Assembly (NCBI GenBank): GCA_902363455.1
Contig: CABJAC010000001.1
Location: 1,429,952 to 1,493,951 of the forward strand
Length of the DNA stretch: 64,000 nt
Direction: 5' to 3'
Origin: Caryophanales bacterium
GTDB lineage: Bacteria > Bacillota > Bacilli > Exiguobacteriales > Exiguobacteriaceae
A program made the translations under genes and the position numbers. Of this stretch, positions 22,851 to 31,529 are shown piece by piece. Each line of letters starts with the position of its first letter. Within the stretch, counting starts at the first letter, position 1. A model generated the notes under the pieces. It was not told where the DNA came from. It saw nothing but the letters and a program-made list of their open reading frames with translations, and ran no database searches.

Positions 22851-23768
22851 ATGACGATTTTTATGTACATGTTTTGTTTGTTGATCTGGGGACTTAATTT
22901 CATTGCCGTCAAGATTCAAGGGACGCCGGTCAGCTTAGAGTTATCGTTGACCTATCGCTTATTCCTGACAGCGATTTTGTTTAGTAGTCTGGTCTGGATC
23001 ATGAAACCGGTCGGAAAACCTTCGAAAGAGGATCTTCCGTATCTCCTGATGTTTGGTATCTGTAACTTCGCACTCAGCTATCTGTGTCTCTATTACGCGA
23101 CCATGTTCAGTTCAGCCGCGATCGTCACGTTGATCTTTTCATTGAAAGTCATCTTCACGCCCGTTGCTTTACGAATCTTTTTAAAAGAGCATTTACATAT
23201 CCGCATCCTGATCGGGGGCATATTAGGTGTGCTGGGCGTTTTGATTTTACTCTACCCGACTTTACACGACATACATCCGAATGATGTAAAAGGAATCGTG
23301 CTTGCCCTGCTTGGTACTGCCATTACAGCAATCGGCGACGCCAGTTCAGCACGGAACGCGAAGAAACAAGTCGATCCGATTTATGCGAATGCAGTCGGAT
23401 TTATCGCAGGTGGTGTGCTTCTCGGCACAGTCGTCGTATTGCAGGGGCAAGACATCCGTCTATCGTCCTCTATTTCTTACTTATCCGCGCTTCTCTACCT
23501 CACGCTGCTTGCTTCGTTTGGAGCATGGCTCTTTTACTTAAAGCTGGTCGAGAAAATCGGTGGTGCCAAAAGCGGCTACATGGTGGCGCTGTTTCCAGCG
23601 ATCGGAGGTATCGCTTCCGTCCTGATCGGTGAATCCGGTCCATCGATGTACTTAATACTCGGTTGCTTGTCGAGCTGTATCGGTGCCGCTGTTGCGTTAG
23701 GTGCAGGAACTTATTTCCGAAAGACTTTATCGCCAAAGAAACTTTCGGTTCGTGCTAGATTGAAATAA
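22851..23768 (+). CDS. EamA/DMT family transporter
   Basis: 305 residues with ten predicted membrane helices in two repeats of five, each an EamA domain (MYMFCLLIWGLNFIAVKIQG...; second from about residue 145). Members export metabolites or amino acids, for example RhaT- or YdcZ-like permeases. GGAGTGG precedes the ATG. A strong terminator follows. The substrate is not predictable. Confidence 0.88.
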   Translation: MTIFMYMFCLLIWGLNFIAVKIQGTPVSLELSLTYRLFLTAILFSSLVWIMKPVGKPSKEDLPYLLMFGICNFALSYLCLYYATMFSSAAIVTLIFSLKVIFTPVALRIFLKEHLHIRILIGGILGVLGVLILLYPTLHDIHPNDVKGIVLALLGTAITAIGDASSARNAKKQVDPIYANAVGFIAGGVLLGTVVVLQGQDIRLSSSISYLSALLYLTLLASFGAWLFYLKLVEKIGGAKSGYMVALFPAIGGIASVLIGESGPSMYLILGCLSSCIGAAVALGAGTYFRKTLSPKKLSVRARLK

Positions 23769-23791
23769 TCGTTTGTATCAACCAAAAAATC

Positions 23792-23833
23792 AAGATGAGC
23801 GTACACATGAAGCACATGTACGCTCATCTTTTT
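23792..23833 (+). terminator. intrinsic terminator
   Basis: AAGATGAGCGTACA..CATG pairs with CATGTACGCTCATCTT, followed by TTTT. Confidence 0.85.
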
Positions 23834-23887
23834 GTAATTAAACACGCTGATATTCGTTTAATTATGGAAGGCCCTTCATCTGGACGG

Positions 23888-23986
23888 TCATTTCTTCAAA
23901 ATCTTCTTGAGGATGTAGACCCCAAGAGCAATCAGACCACATGTAATACCTAAAATCACCGCAATGAACATGGAGAGATTTAACAT
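23888..23986 (-). CDS. 32-residue single-span membrane peptide
   Basis: AAGGTGGTG lies 6 nt before the ATG. The product has one hydrophobic helix (MFIAVILGITCGLIALGVYIL) and a basic tail, KKILKK. An overlapping 71-codon frame on the same strand is less credible because it lacks a ribosome binding site. It is similar in layout to the 27-residue peptide at 2678-2761. It may be a regulatory or toxin-like membrane peptide; unproven. Confidence 0.5.
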   Translation of the reverse strand: MLNLSMFIAVILGITCGLIALGVYILKKILKK

Positions 23987-24097
23987 AACGAGCACCACCT
24001 TTTGAAAACGAATCACCTAATGTAAAGATCTGGATGATTTCCGTCTTCATGCTAATAAAGTTGTTTCTTGACCTCAACAGATCCTATTTCAATCATT

Positions 24098-24649
24098 TCA
24101 ACCATCGATGATTTCCCGTTCTTGAAACGGATGCTCCGTAAAGTTCGCTACAAAATCAAAACCCGCAGCATCGTGGGAAATCATCAGATAGTAAATATCC
24201 TTCGAAGGAATTGAAAAATCAAATTCAAATAGCAGCCAGTCCTCCGGATCATTGATGATCGAAACGTCTTCTTCCGTCGTAATCAAAACATTTTGTCCGT
24301 TATATGCGTCAAAATACGCCATCGGGAGATACTGTTCGACTTCTTCGAGCGAACGTAGTTCAAGCAGATGATGATACCGTCCTCTTGATAACTTTGTCGT
24401 TTTCCCCACTTTTGAAAGGCTGATCTCTGAACCGCCACTAAAAGCATGCACGTAGAGCGAATATCGTCCAAGTCCCAAGACGAAGTTCTTAAGTAAAGAA
24501 AACTCCCCATTTCGGTATTCGTCGTCTTCAGGAGTCGCAGACTTATCATCTGTCCCATCAAAAAAGGCGTAGAATTGTGTATCGCCCTTAATGGACGTTT
24601 TCCATTTAAACGTATCGTCTAATCCTCCCGGTTCACGGTACAAAATCAT
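24098..24649 (-). CDS. hypothetical protein, 183 residues
   Basis: A soluble, acidic protein with no signal peptide and no recognised domain. The beginning, ILYREPGGLDDTFKWKTSIKGDTQFYAFFDGTDD, and the central SLEEVEQYLPMAYFDAYNGQNVLITTEEDV suggest an alpha/beta fold. It lies 17 bp after the deaminase gene on the same strand, so it is probably the third gene of a GNAT-deaminase-hypothetical unit. Confidence 0.65.
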   Translation of the reverse strand: MILYREPGGLDDTFKWKTSIKGDTQFYAFFDGTDDKSATPEDDEYRNGEFSLLKNFVLGLGRYSLYVHAFSGGSEISLSKVGKTTKLSRGRYHHLLELRSLEEVEQYLPMAYFDAYNGQNVLITTEEDVSIINDPEDWLLFEFDFSIPSKDIYYLMISHDAAGFDFVANFTEHPFQEREIIDG

Positions 24650-24666
24650 TGACTACACCCTTTCAC

Positions 24667-25074
24667 TTACGACTCGGTTTGATAGGCTTTTAACCAATGG
24701 TACGGTTGCAACTCATGGAGTGCTTTAAAGACTAGTGCTTGCTCGGGATTCGTGACGGCAGCTTTGACGTCCGCACCAAAGTAAAACAGACGCTCTTGGC
24801 AGACACCGCATGGACTCAAAATCTTGAACGGTGCCTGTTCATCGTCCCGCACGACACAAATCGTATGTGTGATCCGACAGTTTAACTTGTGTGCTTCGAG
24901 TATGGCACCGGTCTCGATACACAATTCCGTCGACGCGTTCACGACTTCCGGTGCGACACTCGTCAAGATCCGTCCGTCATCGGTCGCCATCACTGCCGCT
25001 CCGCCCCATCCGTTCGGATACCTCGTTTCGATTAATTCTTTTGCCGCCTCAAATAACTGCTGTTCGATATTCAT
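24667..25074 (-). CDS. cytidine deaminase-like protein
   Basis: 135 residues of cytidine deaminase fold. The zinc site is TELCIETGAI (Cys in place of His, catalytic Glu) and SPCGVCQERL. Length and ILSPCGVCQ fit small tetrameric deaminases, including the blasticidin-S deaminase-like branch, so the substrate may not be cytidine. The start overlaps the stop of the upstream GNAT frame by 4 bp, implying translational coupling. Confidence 0.82.
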   Translation of the reverse strand: MNIEQQLFEAAKELIETRYPNGWGGAAVMATDDGRILTSVAPEVVNASTELCIETGAILEAHKLNCRITHTICVVRDDEQAPFKILSPCGVCQERLFYFGADVKAAVTNPEQALVFKALHELQPYHWLKAYQTES

Positions 25075-25544
25075 TTCATCACTCCTGTATGCAGACGCAT
25101 TTTGACGAATTCATAGCTTCCACCGTTCGTTGCCTGCTGAAACTGTTCAACCGGTTCAAAACCGCTTTTAGTATACAGTCGGATTGCCCGTTCATTAAAC
25201 GTCGCAACGGCTAATTCAATACGGTGCGGTTGATACTGCTTGATCGCAAAGGAAAGACCGGATTCCAAAAAAGCCGTTCCGTTTCCTCGTCCCGTCAAAT
25301 CCGGCCGCATCCCTAACGTCAATTCAAGGCTGTCCTGTCCGGGTTCAAACACAAAAAATCCGATCAGTTGCGTACCGTCCATCACCGCATAATAATGTTC
25401 CGTCCGTTGATCGGGATCGAGAAATTCTGCCAGGTCCTCTTGATCATTCGGCATATCGTAGAACGAAAAGTCACCCTCGTATTGCCAGTCATACGCAATC
25501 TGTTCCGCCTGACGTTATGTCAGTGGTAAATAGGTATAAGTCAT
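25071..25544 (-). pseudogene. GNAT acetyltransferase interrupted by an in-frame TAA
   Basis: The natural start is at 25544: AAGGAGG lies 9 nt upstream and the product begins MTYTYLPLT. Codon 10 (complement 25517-25515) is TAA, after which the frame continues without further stops as RQAEQIAYDWQYEGDFSFYDMPNDQ..., a complete GNAT (LTLGMRPDLTGRGNGTAFLESGL is the acetyl-CoA motif; IRLYTKSGFEPVEQF is the end). Homologues normally have a Glu or Gln at this point. Either a recent nonsense mutation or a sequencing error; restart at the internal ATG (25454) would lose the first 30 residues. Confidence 0.8.
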
Positions 25545-25583
25545 TGCAAGCGACCTCCTTTTCAAAATGAATTTATGTATCAA

Positions 25584-25871
25584 TCAAGATCGGTTTTTTC
25601 TATATTCGAGTAATAGTGGTGTCAGATTCAATCCAATCGACACAATCGTCAAAAACCAAAAGGCGCGTTCCATTCCGGGTACAACGTCCGCGAGCGCCGC
25701 CCAGTCCTCGGCTTTGACCCAGCTTGCGATCTGACTGTATTCTGCGCACAGCGTGAGCGCCGTGAGCGATAATGCGGCCGCCATTGCGAGCCTGTACTCC
25801 TTACCGATGAAATACAAAATCACATTCAAAGCCGTTACGAGAATCGTAAGAATTCCAAACAATAACCACAT
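25584..25871 (-). CDS. 95-residue membrane protein
   Basis: Three hydrophobic segments (residues about 3-20, 28-45 and 70-88) and a basic C-terminus YRKNRS. CAGGAGG lies 7 nt before the ATG. It stands upstream of the broken GNAT. No family recognised. Confidence 0.65.
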   Translation of the reverse strand: MWLLFGILTILVTALNVILYFIGKEYRLAMAAALSLTALTLCAEYSQIASWVKAEDWAALADVVPGMERAFWFLTIVSIGLNLTPLLLEYRKNRS

Positions 25872-26047
25872 AGCATTCCCTCCTGTTTTTCGCTAGTCTG
25901 TCTTTCGACAACTGATGAATCATTATCTTTTCAAAAGAGTTCTTTATCTTCAACAACTTATATTTTACATTTTTTACAAATAATTTGATAAACTAAATAG
26001 AAATACATAAACAAATCATTACGCTTAGTATGAAAGGAGGAGTTCGT

Positions 26048-26284
26048 ATGAGAAAAAAATTGGGTTGGATATCCATCGCACTGTTCATCTTCAGTATTGC
26101 TCAAATGTATCTGTTATCGGTAAACGGATTTTGGGGAAGTATATTCTTATTAGGCGGTTTAACAGCAGCACTTGTGACCGCTTTGTTCAGCACGAGGGGT
26201 ATTGGAAAAGTGATTGCTCTTATTCTGTTATCAGGTGTTATGGTGTATTTTGTTTACGGTGTATATATCATGATTGGATTTTGA
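26048..26284 (+). CDS. 78-residue membrane protein
   Basis: Start at the ATG with AAAGGAGGAG 6 nt upstream; the frame's earlier ATG includes the site itself. Three hydrophobic segments are separated by short loops (SVNGFWG, STRGIGK). No family recognised. It appears monocistronic. Confidence 0.65.
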   Translation: MRKKLGWISIALFIFSIAQMYLLSVNGFWGSIFLLGGLTAALVTALFSTRGIGKVIALILLSGVMVYFVYGVYIMIGF

Positions 26285-26337
26285 TGATGAAACTAAAAAC
26301 TTCTCAAGTCGTGCGGATTTTTTAAGGGCACAACTAC

Positions 26338-26622
26338 TCACTTTAAATCTTTTATTCGCAGGCGTTCCAATTCTTTTCCCTGATTTTTTTGAAACACTTC
26401 TCGCCCGTGCAACCACTCTGCCATCAGACAAAACAAACCGATCCCTATAATCATCAGTTGAGCTTTTACGCTCACGGTATCCACAGTCAGGTACCGCCAC
26501 GACATACCTGCTACAAAAATCAAAGGAACCATCACACCGAGATATACATTCTTTTGACTGGATAACACATAGTGAATTAAAAGCATACCTGTGAAAAGCA
26601 TTACCTTCAGAAAAAAGTCCAT
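26338..26622 (-). CDS. 94-residue membrane protein
   Basis: CAGGAGG precedes the ATG. Three hydrophobic segments are followed by a charged tail (EVFQKNQGKELERLRIKDLK). It converges on the preceding small gene. No family recognised. Confidence 0.65.
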   Translation of the reverse strand: MDFFLKVMLFTGMLLIHYVLSSQKNVYLGVMVPLIFVAGMSWRYLTVDTVSVKAQLMIIGIGLFCLMAEWLHGREVFQKNQGKELERLRIKDLK

Positions 26623-26919
26623 TTGTTTTTCCTCCTGTTTTTGAATATTTTTCTATCGTCAGCTGACATGAATAATTTACCATATTATTTCAGTAATTGA
26701 TTCCAGATTTCTGATAATTACAAAAATGTAAGATTGAACCTAATTTATGTTAAAAAATATTTATTGTATCATTAATTTAAGTCAGACGATGCAGAGTATG
26801 ACAAAGGACTGTACTCTTTTCAAATGTAGCTATAAGTAAAAGGATTGTGGAGTATTGACCATTCCCATTGAATGCAAACTATGACTCATTCAGAACATAC
26901 AAAAAAGGAGATACTTGTT

Positions 26920-27243
26920 GTGAACGGAGCGATTATTAATCTTATTATCCTGATCCCCTTTTTAATTTTCGCCATCTTCCTCTCAAAAGGGAAAGGCGCA
27001 TCATTACTTGCAGGATATAATACAATGTCTAACGGTGAAAAAGCTAAATATGACGAAGCAGCTTTGTGCAAATTCATGGGGAAAATCATGTTTGGTATTA
27101 GCTTTAGCATCTTTTTATTTGTATTAAGTGAATGGTTAGAAAACCAATTTTTATTTGCTATTGGTCTTGTTCTACTTTTAACCCTTATTATTTTTGGATT
27201 GGTTTACTCAAATACAAGAGACCGATTCAAAAAAAAATTTTAG
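26920..27243 (+). CDS. DUF3784 family membrane protein
   Basis: 107 residues from GTG (AAGGAG 9 nt upstream); the longer frame from 26872 lacks a site. The family signature is KGKGASLLAGYNTMSNGEKAKYDEAALCKFMGK between the first and second helices, and two more helices follow. DUF3784 proteins are small Firmicutes membrane proteins of unknown role. Confidence 0.8.
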   Translation: MNGAIINLIILIPFLIFAIFLSKGKGASLLAGYNTMSNGEKAKYDEAALCKFMGKIMFGISFSIFLFVLSEWLENQFLFAIGLVLLLTLIIFGLVYSNTRDRFKKKF

Positions 27244-27350
27244 CGATTATAGACAGAGGACTTCACCTTTTAAAATTCTGAATTAATTACATCAACAATA
27301 TGACCAAAAATTGACTAAAAAACGTATTACCACTATCTTTCGGCAGACAC

Positions 27351-27378
27351 AAAAAACCGCCCATTCGCATGAGCGGTT
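27351..27378 (-). terminator. intrinsic terminator with GNRA-type loop
   Basis: On the minus strand AACCGCTCAT-GCGA-ATGGGCGGTT is followed by TTTT, downstream of the methyltransferase gene. Confidence 0.8.
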
Positions 27379-27386
27379 GCTGCGAC

Positions 27387-28532
27387 TTACGCTTGCGGAC
27401 GCTTCCGGCGCAAACCGTAGTACTGATAAAACTGAACTTCGATATTCCCGTTGTAAAGCTTACGGCGTTTCGTCGCCGGACGACCGAAGGCTTTTTCGAA
27501 CTCGACGTATGACGTGATCATGTAGACACTGTAGTACGGGAATTCACGGAACGCATTACCGATCTTCCGGTACAGCTGATGGACTTCACGGGCGTCCTCG
27601 AGACGTTCCCCGTACGGCGGGTTCCCGATAATGACACCAAAGTCTTCCTTCGGCTTGAAATCGGCTGCGTCGCGTTGCATGACGTTGATTGCGTCCCGGA
27701 CGTCAGCGAGCTCGGCATTTTGTTTTGCAAGCTTGACCATCTCCGGATCTGTATCGTTAGCATAGATTTTGAGCGGCTTGTCCCACTCGGCTTTGTCATT
27801 TGCTTCCTTGATTGCATCAAACCAGGCTTTTTTCGGAATACAGGCCCATTCTTGCGACGCGAATTCCCGGTTGATGCCGGGTGCGATATTCCGTCCAATC
27901 ATAGCGGCTTCGATGGCCAGTGTTCCGGAACCCGTAAAGACGTCGTACAGCGGCATATCCGGCTTCCAGTTCGTCAGCATCAGCATCGCCGCTGCCATCG
28001 TCTCTTTCAGTGGTGCCGCCGAGTGGAACTCCCGGTAGCCGCGTTTATGGAGGGCATCGCCTGACGTATCGATCGTCAGCGTCGCGATGTCTTTTAAGAG
28101 CGCGACTTCGATCGGGAAGCTGGCACCGGTTTTCGGTAACCACTCGTCGCCCATGTTGTACGCTTCCTGCATGTGCGAGACGATCGCTTTTTCGGTGATC
28201 TTCTGACAGTCACGGATCGAGAACAACTTCGATTTGACCGAGCGGCCGTTGACGACATAGTTCGCTTCCCACGGCAACAGTTCGCTCCACGGGAGGTCCT
28301 TGACCTGATCAAATAATTTTTCGAATGATGTCGCTTTAAATTCTGCGACGACGAGTTTGACACGGTCCGCCGTCCGTAACCAGAGATTGAGACGGGGAAT
28401 GTCCTCGAGCTCACAATCGATGTAGACTTTTCCGTCCTCGACCGTACATTCGTATCCTAAATCGCGGACTTCCTTGGCGACGAGGGCTTCGATTCCCATT
28501 GCCGCCGTCGCGATGACTAAACGTTTTGCCAT
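27387..28532 (-). CDS. ypsC: THUMP-domain class I RNA methyltransferase (YpsC/RlmL-like)
   Basis: 381 residues. An N-terminal THUMP region (about residues 45-165) binds RNA, and a C-terminal Rossmann methyltransferase has FTGSGTLAIEAAMIGRNIAPG as the SAM motif and the catalytic IIGNPPYGERL (NPPY). The homologue methylates guanosine in 23S rRNA. The gene lies next to rnpB, as in B. subtilis (ypsC-rnpB), which supports the assignment. Length is normal for the stand-alone form without the second (RlmK) domain. Confidence 0.92.
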   Translation of the reverse strand: MAKRLVIATAAMGIEALVAKEVRDLGYECTVEDGKVYIDCELEDIPRLNLWLRTADRVKLVVAEFKATSFEKLFDQVKDLPWSELLPWEANYVVNGRSVKSKLFSIRDCQKITEKAIVSHMQEAYNMGDEWLPKTGASFPIEVALLKDIATLTIDTSGDALHKRGYREFHSAAPLKETMAAAMLMLTNWKPDMPLYDVFTGSGTLAIEAAMIGRNIAPGINREFASQEWACIPKKAWFDAIKEANDKAEWDKPLKIYANDTDPEMVKLAKQNAELADVRDAINVMQRDAADFKPKEDFGVIIGNPPYGERLEDAREVHQLYRKIGNAFREFPYYSVYMITSYVEFEKAFGRPATKRRKLYNGNIEVQFYQYYGLRRKRPQA

Positions 28533-28582
28533 GATTGTTCACGCTCCTACCTATTTTTAAGATTTTCCAAAATCATTTCAAT

Positions 28583-28612
28583 AAAAAAAGAGCCCAGTTG
28601 GACCTGGACTCT
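28583..28612 (-). terminator. intrinsic terminator of rnpB
   Basis: On the minus strand GAGTCCAG pairs with CTGGGCTC across a 6-nt loop, followed by seven T. Confidence 0.8.
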
Positions 28613-28629
28613 CGTTCAAAGTAAAAATA

Positions 28630-29028
28630 ACAGCCTATGTGGTCCTGTAAGCCATGTTCTGTTCCCTAGTGTTGCAAACGGTTTGACCCTCACACGCGGG
28701 CGACAATCATCTATCTCCGTATTTACATACGCTCTCCTTCGCGTTCAGTTCCGCTCCGGAAATTCCCCTACCAAATTTGGGTTTCTCGCTCGTGGGGTTT
28801 ACCTCGTTCCACCCTTACTGTTTCCAGTAAGGCTCCGTCACTGTGGCACTTTCAAGAAGTTTCGGCCCTATCCGAAGACTTAGGCGTTCCTTCTGCCGTC
28901 AGCACGACGCTGCCTACACTTATCTTTTCGTGTAGCACGATCACTACAACCATCGCAGGTTGTGCGAGCATGGACTTTCCTCAAAGCACCGGAGTGCCCC
29001 GCAATTGTCCGAACCAACATAGTCACTG
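28630..29028 (-). ncRNA. rnpB: RNase P RNA, bacterial type B
   Basis: On the minus strand the universally conserved GAGGAAAGTCCATGCTCGCAC (start of P4/CR-I) is followed by GAAAGTGCCACAGTGACG, GGTAAACCCC, GAGCGAGAAACCC, AGATGATTG and ACAGAACATGGCTTACA (P4 3' strand). The outer stem P1 is formed by CTATGTTGG near 29022 and CCACATAG near 28637. Layout and length (about 400 nt) match the Bacillus type B RNA. It processes the 5' ends of tRNAs. End points are inferred from the promoter and P1. Confidence 0.95.
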
Positions 29029-29034
29029 CTTAAC

Positions 29035-29063
29035 AGTGTAGCGCACGTCGCCGATTCTAGCAA
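29035..29063 (-). promoter_or_regulatory. rnpB promoter
   Basis: On the minus strand TTGCTA, 17-bp spacer, TACACT, ending 6-7 nt before the predicted RNA 5' end. Confidence 0.65.
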
Positions 29064-29150
29064 GAGGTAATTCTCAATCAATGGGCGGAAAAGTTGCGTT
29101 TTCCTGTGATTTTGCGGTATAGTACAATGGTTCAGAAGGGGGCATGTACT

Positions 29151-29594
29151 ATGAAAAAACGACGCTCTGGTACGAACCAGCGTACCGTCCGGAAATTGAC
29201 GTTCTTGATCGAGATTGATGAAATCAAGGCACTTCATCTCCGCAACGGCATTTTTGCCTTTTATCGCAAGGGTGAACTCATCCATGCGTTCGAGCCATTT
29301 AATGTAAAACAACCTGATGCGTTATCGAAACGGAGTTACCATTTCGACCAGCATGATATTTTATTGATGAATGAACGATTCCCGCAACAAATCCCGCTGT
29401 ACGATGAAGCGATGACGCTACGCTCTTGGGCGGATCAAGTCGAATATGGCTTGTACCAACTGATCGACTCCGGTCGCTTATCATTTGTCCACGAGGACGA
29501 TACCGGCTATAAAATGGAAGCGATGATCCAATGGACAGGCGAGGTGCTTGATGTCCCGACGCCGGTCTATAAAAAAGGAAAAGACCCAAAGTAA
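29151..29594 (+). CDS. hypothetical protein, 147 residues
   Basis: Start at ATG 29151, with GAAGGGGG upstream; an earlier in-frame ATG lies within the promoter (TATAGT at 29118-29124). A basic N-terminus (MKKRRSGTNQRTVRK) is followed by an acidic soluble domain with no recognised family. It is divergent from rnpB. It ends before a terminator shared with the subtilisin gene. Confidence 0.65.
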   Translation: MKKRRSGTNQRTVRKLTFLIEIDEIKALHLRNGIFAFYRKGELIHAFEPFNVKQPDALSKRSYHFDQHDILLMNERFPQQIPLYDEAMTLRSWADQVEYGLYQLIDSGRLSFVHEDDTGYKMEAMIQWTGEVLDVPTPVYKKGKDPK

Positions 29595-29602
29595 ACACTT
29601 TG

Positions 29603-29645
29603 AGTCGTCCACAGCTGTTTCCCCTTCCGGGAGACGGCTTTTTTT
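29603..29645 (+). terminator. intrinsic terminator between convergent genes
   Basis: AGTCGTC pairs with GACGGCT, with an inner TCCC/GGGA stem, followed by seven T on the plus strand. Confidence 0.65.
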
Positions 29646-29648
29646 ATA

Positions 29649-30992
29649 TTATTTTACAGTAATGACCCGTTCCGTCACCCGCGTATGACGTCCGGCCGAT
29701 GTCGCGAAGACAAGTTTGTATGTTCCTTTTTCTTTCAAAGCATACGTATACTTGTGCGTGCCGTTTCGAAGGCGTTCGTTCGTAAACGTCTTGACGACCT
29801 TTCCGTCCTTGTAAATACGGGTCAACGTCTTGGCATTGGAATACTCATCAAAGTAAAAAGAGAACGTTTGATTTGGCTTTAAAACAGAAGGAACGGTTAC
29901 CTTCGAAATCGGTGCGGGAATCGTCGCAAGCATTCCGGCATTCAAACGACCTGTTCCGTAGTGTAACGTTGTATCTCCCTTTTTCTTCGCCGCGGCGGCA
30001 TACAGCTTATCTCGTAAGGTATTGTTTGAAATAAACGGATTTTTTGATTTTGCCAGCGCGATGACACCACTGACGACCGGAGTCGCCATTGATGTTCCGT
30101 CAAGATAACCGTATTTGTTGCCGACAATCGTCGAGTATAATCCTTCCCCAGGCGCCATGATGTTTAATCCTTTTCCGTAATTGGAGAAGGTCGAAGCACG
30201 CCCGAGCATCCCGACTGAACCAACGGAAATGACCGATTTCATCGAAGAAGGAAATAGCAGTTTGTTGCGCCCGTCGTTTCCGGCGGCACTGACGACCATG
30301 ATGTTTTTGGCTTCTGCTTTTTTAATGGCTTCTTCCATATACGGATCGGGTTCATATTGTCCGAGAGACAAGTTGATCACATCCGCCCCTTGCGCAATCG
30401 CATATAAAATACCGTCCCCGATATCAATTGATTCCGCAATATCACCATCAAAGACGTCAGCGCCAATCAGTTTGACACCGGACGCGACACCGACGATTCC
30501 TTTACCGTCTTCTGCCGCTGCAACGATTCCGGCGACGTGAGTCCCGTGATCATCCGGTTTCCGGATACCGGAAATCGTCGTCGTTTTATAAATGACATTC
30601 TTAAATTCCGAATGCTTCACATCGATGGCATCATCAATGATCGCGACACGGATATCCGATTTACCACGGCTGTATTTCCAGTAAGTAGGAATACGTGATT
30701 GATCGAGATATGTCTGTTGCAATTGAGCGGAATCCATCGCTTTTTCAGCGACGTTGACCGGAATTAACTCTGCTTCCACATCGGATTCATCGAGGTGCGG
30801 CAATGGTTCGACGAGTGAAAAACCATCTTGTTTCAATTCCCGCACTTCCTGAAGTCCCTGCTCCGAAAGCCACGTTTGTTTTTGTTGTTCCGTAAATGTC
30901 GGATCATACTGCACATATTGAGAATTAGCGAACGCAGAAGTAGGTAACCCTACAGCGATAGCAAATGTGAGTAGTGCAAGTTTATTTTTCAA
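29649..30992 (-). CDS. secreted S8 family (subtilisin-like) serine peptidase
   Basis: 447 residues from TTG 30992, which begins a signal peptide (LKNKLALLTFAIAVGLPTSAFA). The upstream 59 codons lack signal features and overlap the neighbour. A propeptide-like region runs to about residue 100. The catalytic triad is Asp in VAIIDDAIDVKHS, His in DDHGTHVAGI and Ser in LDGTSMATP, with oxyanion Asn in VVSAAGNDG. The C-terminal 85 residues (after GTGRLNAGML) form an added beta domain. An extracellular protease, likely with autoprocessing. The Asp motif reads DDAID rather than the usual DTGID. Confidence 0.9.
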   Translation of the reverse strand: MKNKLALLTFAIAVGLPTSAFANSQYVQYDPTFTEQQKQTWLSEQGLQEVRELKQDGFSLVEPLPHLDESDVEAELIPVNVAEKAMDSAQLQQTYLDQSRIPTYWKYSRGKSDIRVAIIDDAIDVKHSEFKNVIYKTTTISGIRKPDDHGTHVAGIVAAAEDGKGIVGVASGVKLIGADVFDGDIAESIDIGDGILYAIAQGADVINLSLGQYEPDPYMEEAIKKAEAKNIMVVSAAGNDGRNKLLFPSSMKSVISVGSVGMLGRASTFSNYGKGLNIMAPGEGLYSTIVGNKYGYLDGTSMATPVVSGVIALAKSKNPFISNNTLRDKLYAAAAKKKGDTTLHYGTGRLNAGMLATIPAPISKVTVPSVLKPNQTFSFYFDEYSNAKTLTRIYKDGKVVKTFTNERLRNGTHKYTYALKEKGTYKLVFATSAGRHTRVTERVITVK

Positions 30993-31053
30993 TGTGGACC
31001 CTGCCCTTCTCTTTACATGCCGATTCGAATGATGTGCTGACCCAAAAAACGGA

Positions 31054-31470
31054 CTAGAAAAACGGTACGGTCCCGTCGGACTCTTCGCTGACTTCAAATG
31101 GAATGATTTTTCCGATCGTGACATAAGAATAATACCGGACGAGAACAGCACGCCAACGCTTGGCATCAATTCCGGTCAGATCTTCTCCGAGCGGCGAACC
31201 GTCAAACGTTTCAAACTGTTGGCAGAAAAAAGCTTCTTCCGCCTCGCTCCACGTCACGGCTTCACCGATGAATCCGGTGGAAAACCGTACAAAATCAGCA
31301 ATCGATGGACCAATCACTTCGGATGGCAGACGTTCACTCATCCGACCGACCAATTCATATCGATCCCGTTCCGCCTGGTCGGCCTCCTCGAGTGAGTGGC
31401 ACAACAAGACTTCCCGGTTGATTTCAACCAAAACGACATAATCACCTTGCGGCAAATTGACGTGTATCAT
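31054..31470 (-). CDS. hypothetical protein, 138 residues
   Basis: A soluble, acidic protein starting MIHVNLPQGDYVVLVEINREVLLCHSLEEADQAE. No domain recognised. GTAGGG precedes the ATG, a moderate site. It is upstream of the subtilisin gene and downstream of another hypothetical gene on the same strand. Confidence 0.6.
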   Translation of the reverse strand: MIHVNLPQGDYVVLVEINREVLLCHSLEEADQAERDRYELVGRMSERLPSEVIGPSIADFVRFSTGFIGEAVTWSEAEEAFFCQQFETFDGSPLGEDLTGIDAKRWRAVLVRYYSYVTIGKIIPFEVSEESDGTVPFF

Positions 31471-31529
31471 CCCTACACCCCTTGAATTGAATTCGTGTAG
31501 TATCTAGATGTCACTTTCTATGGGTTAAT

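Noticed and set aside
23862..24077. 71-codon minus-strand ORF overlapping the 32-residue peptide gene
   Set aside because: No ribosome binding site and no protein-like features; the other frame has both a site and a membrane helix.
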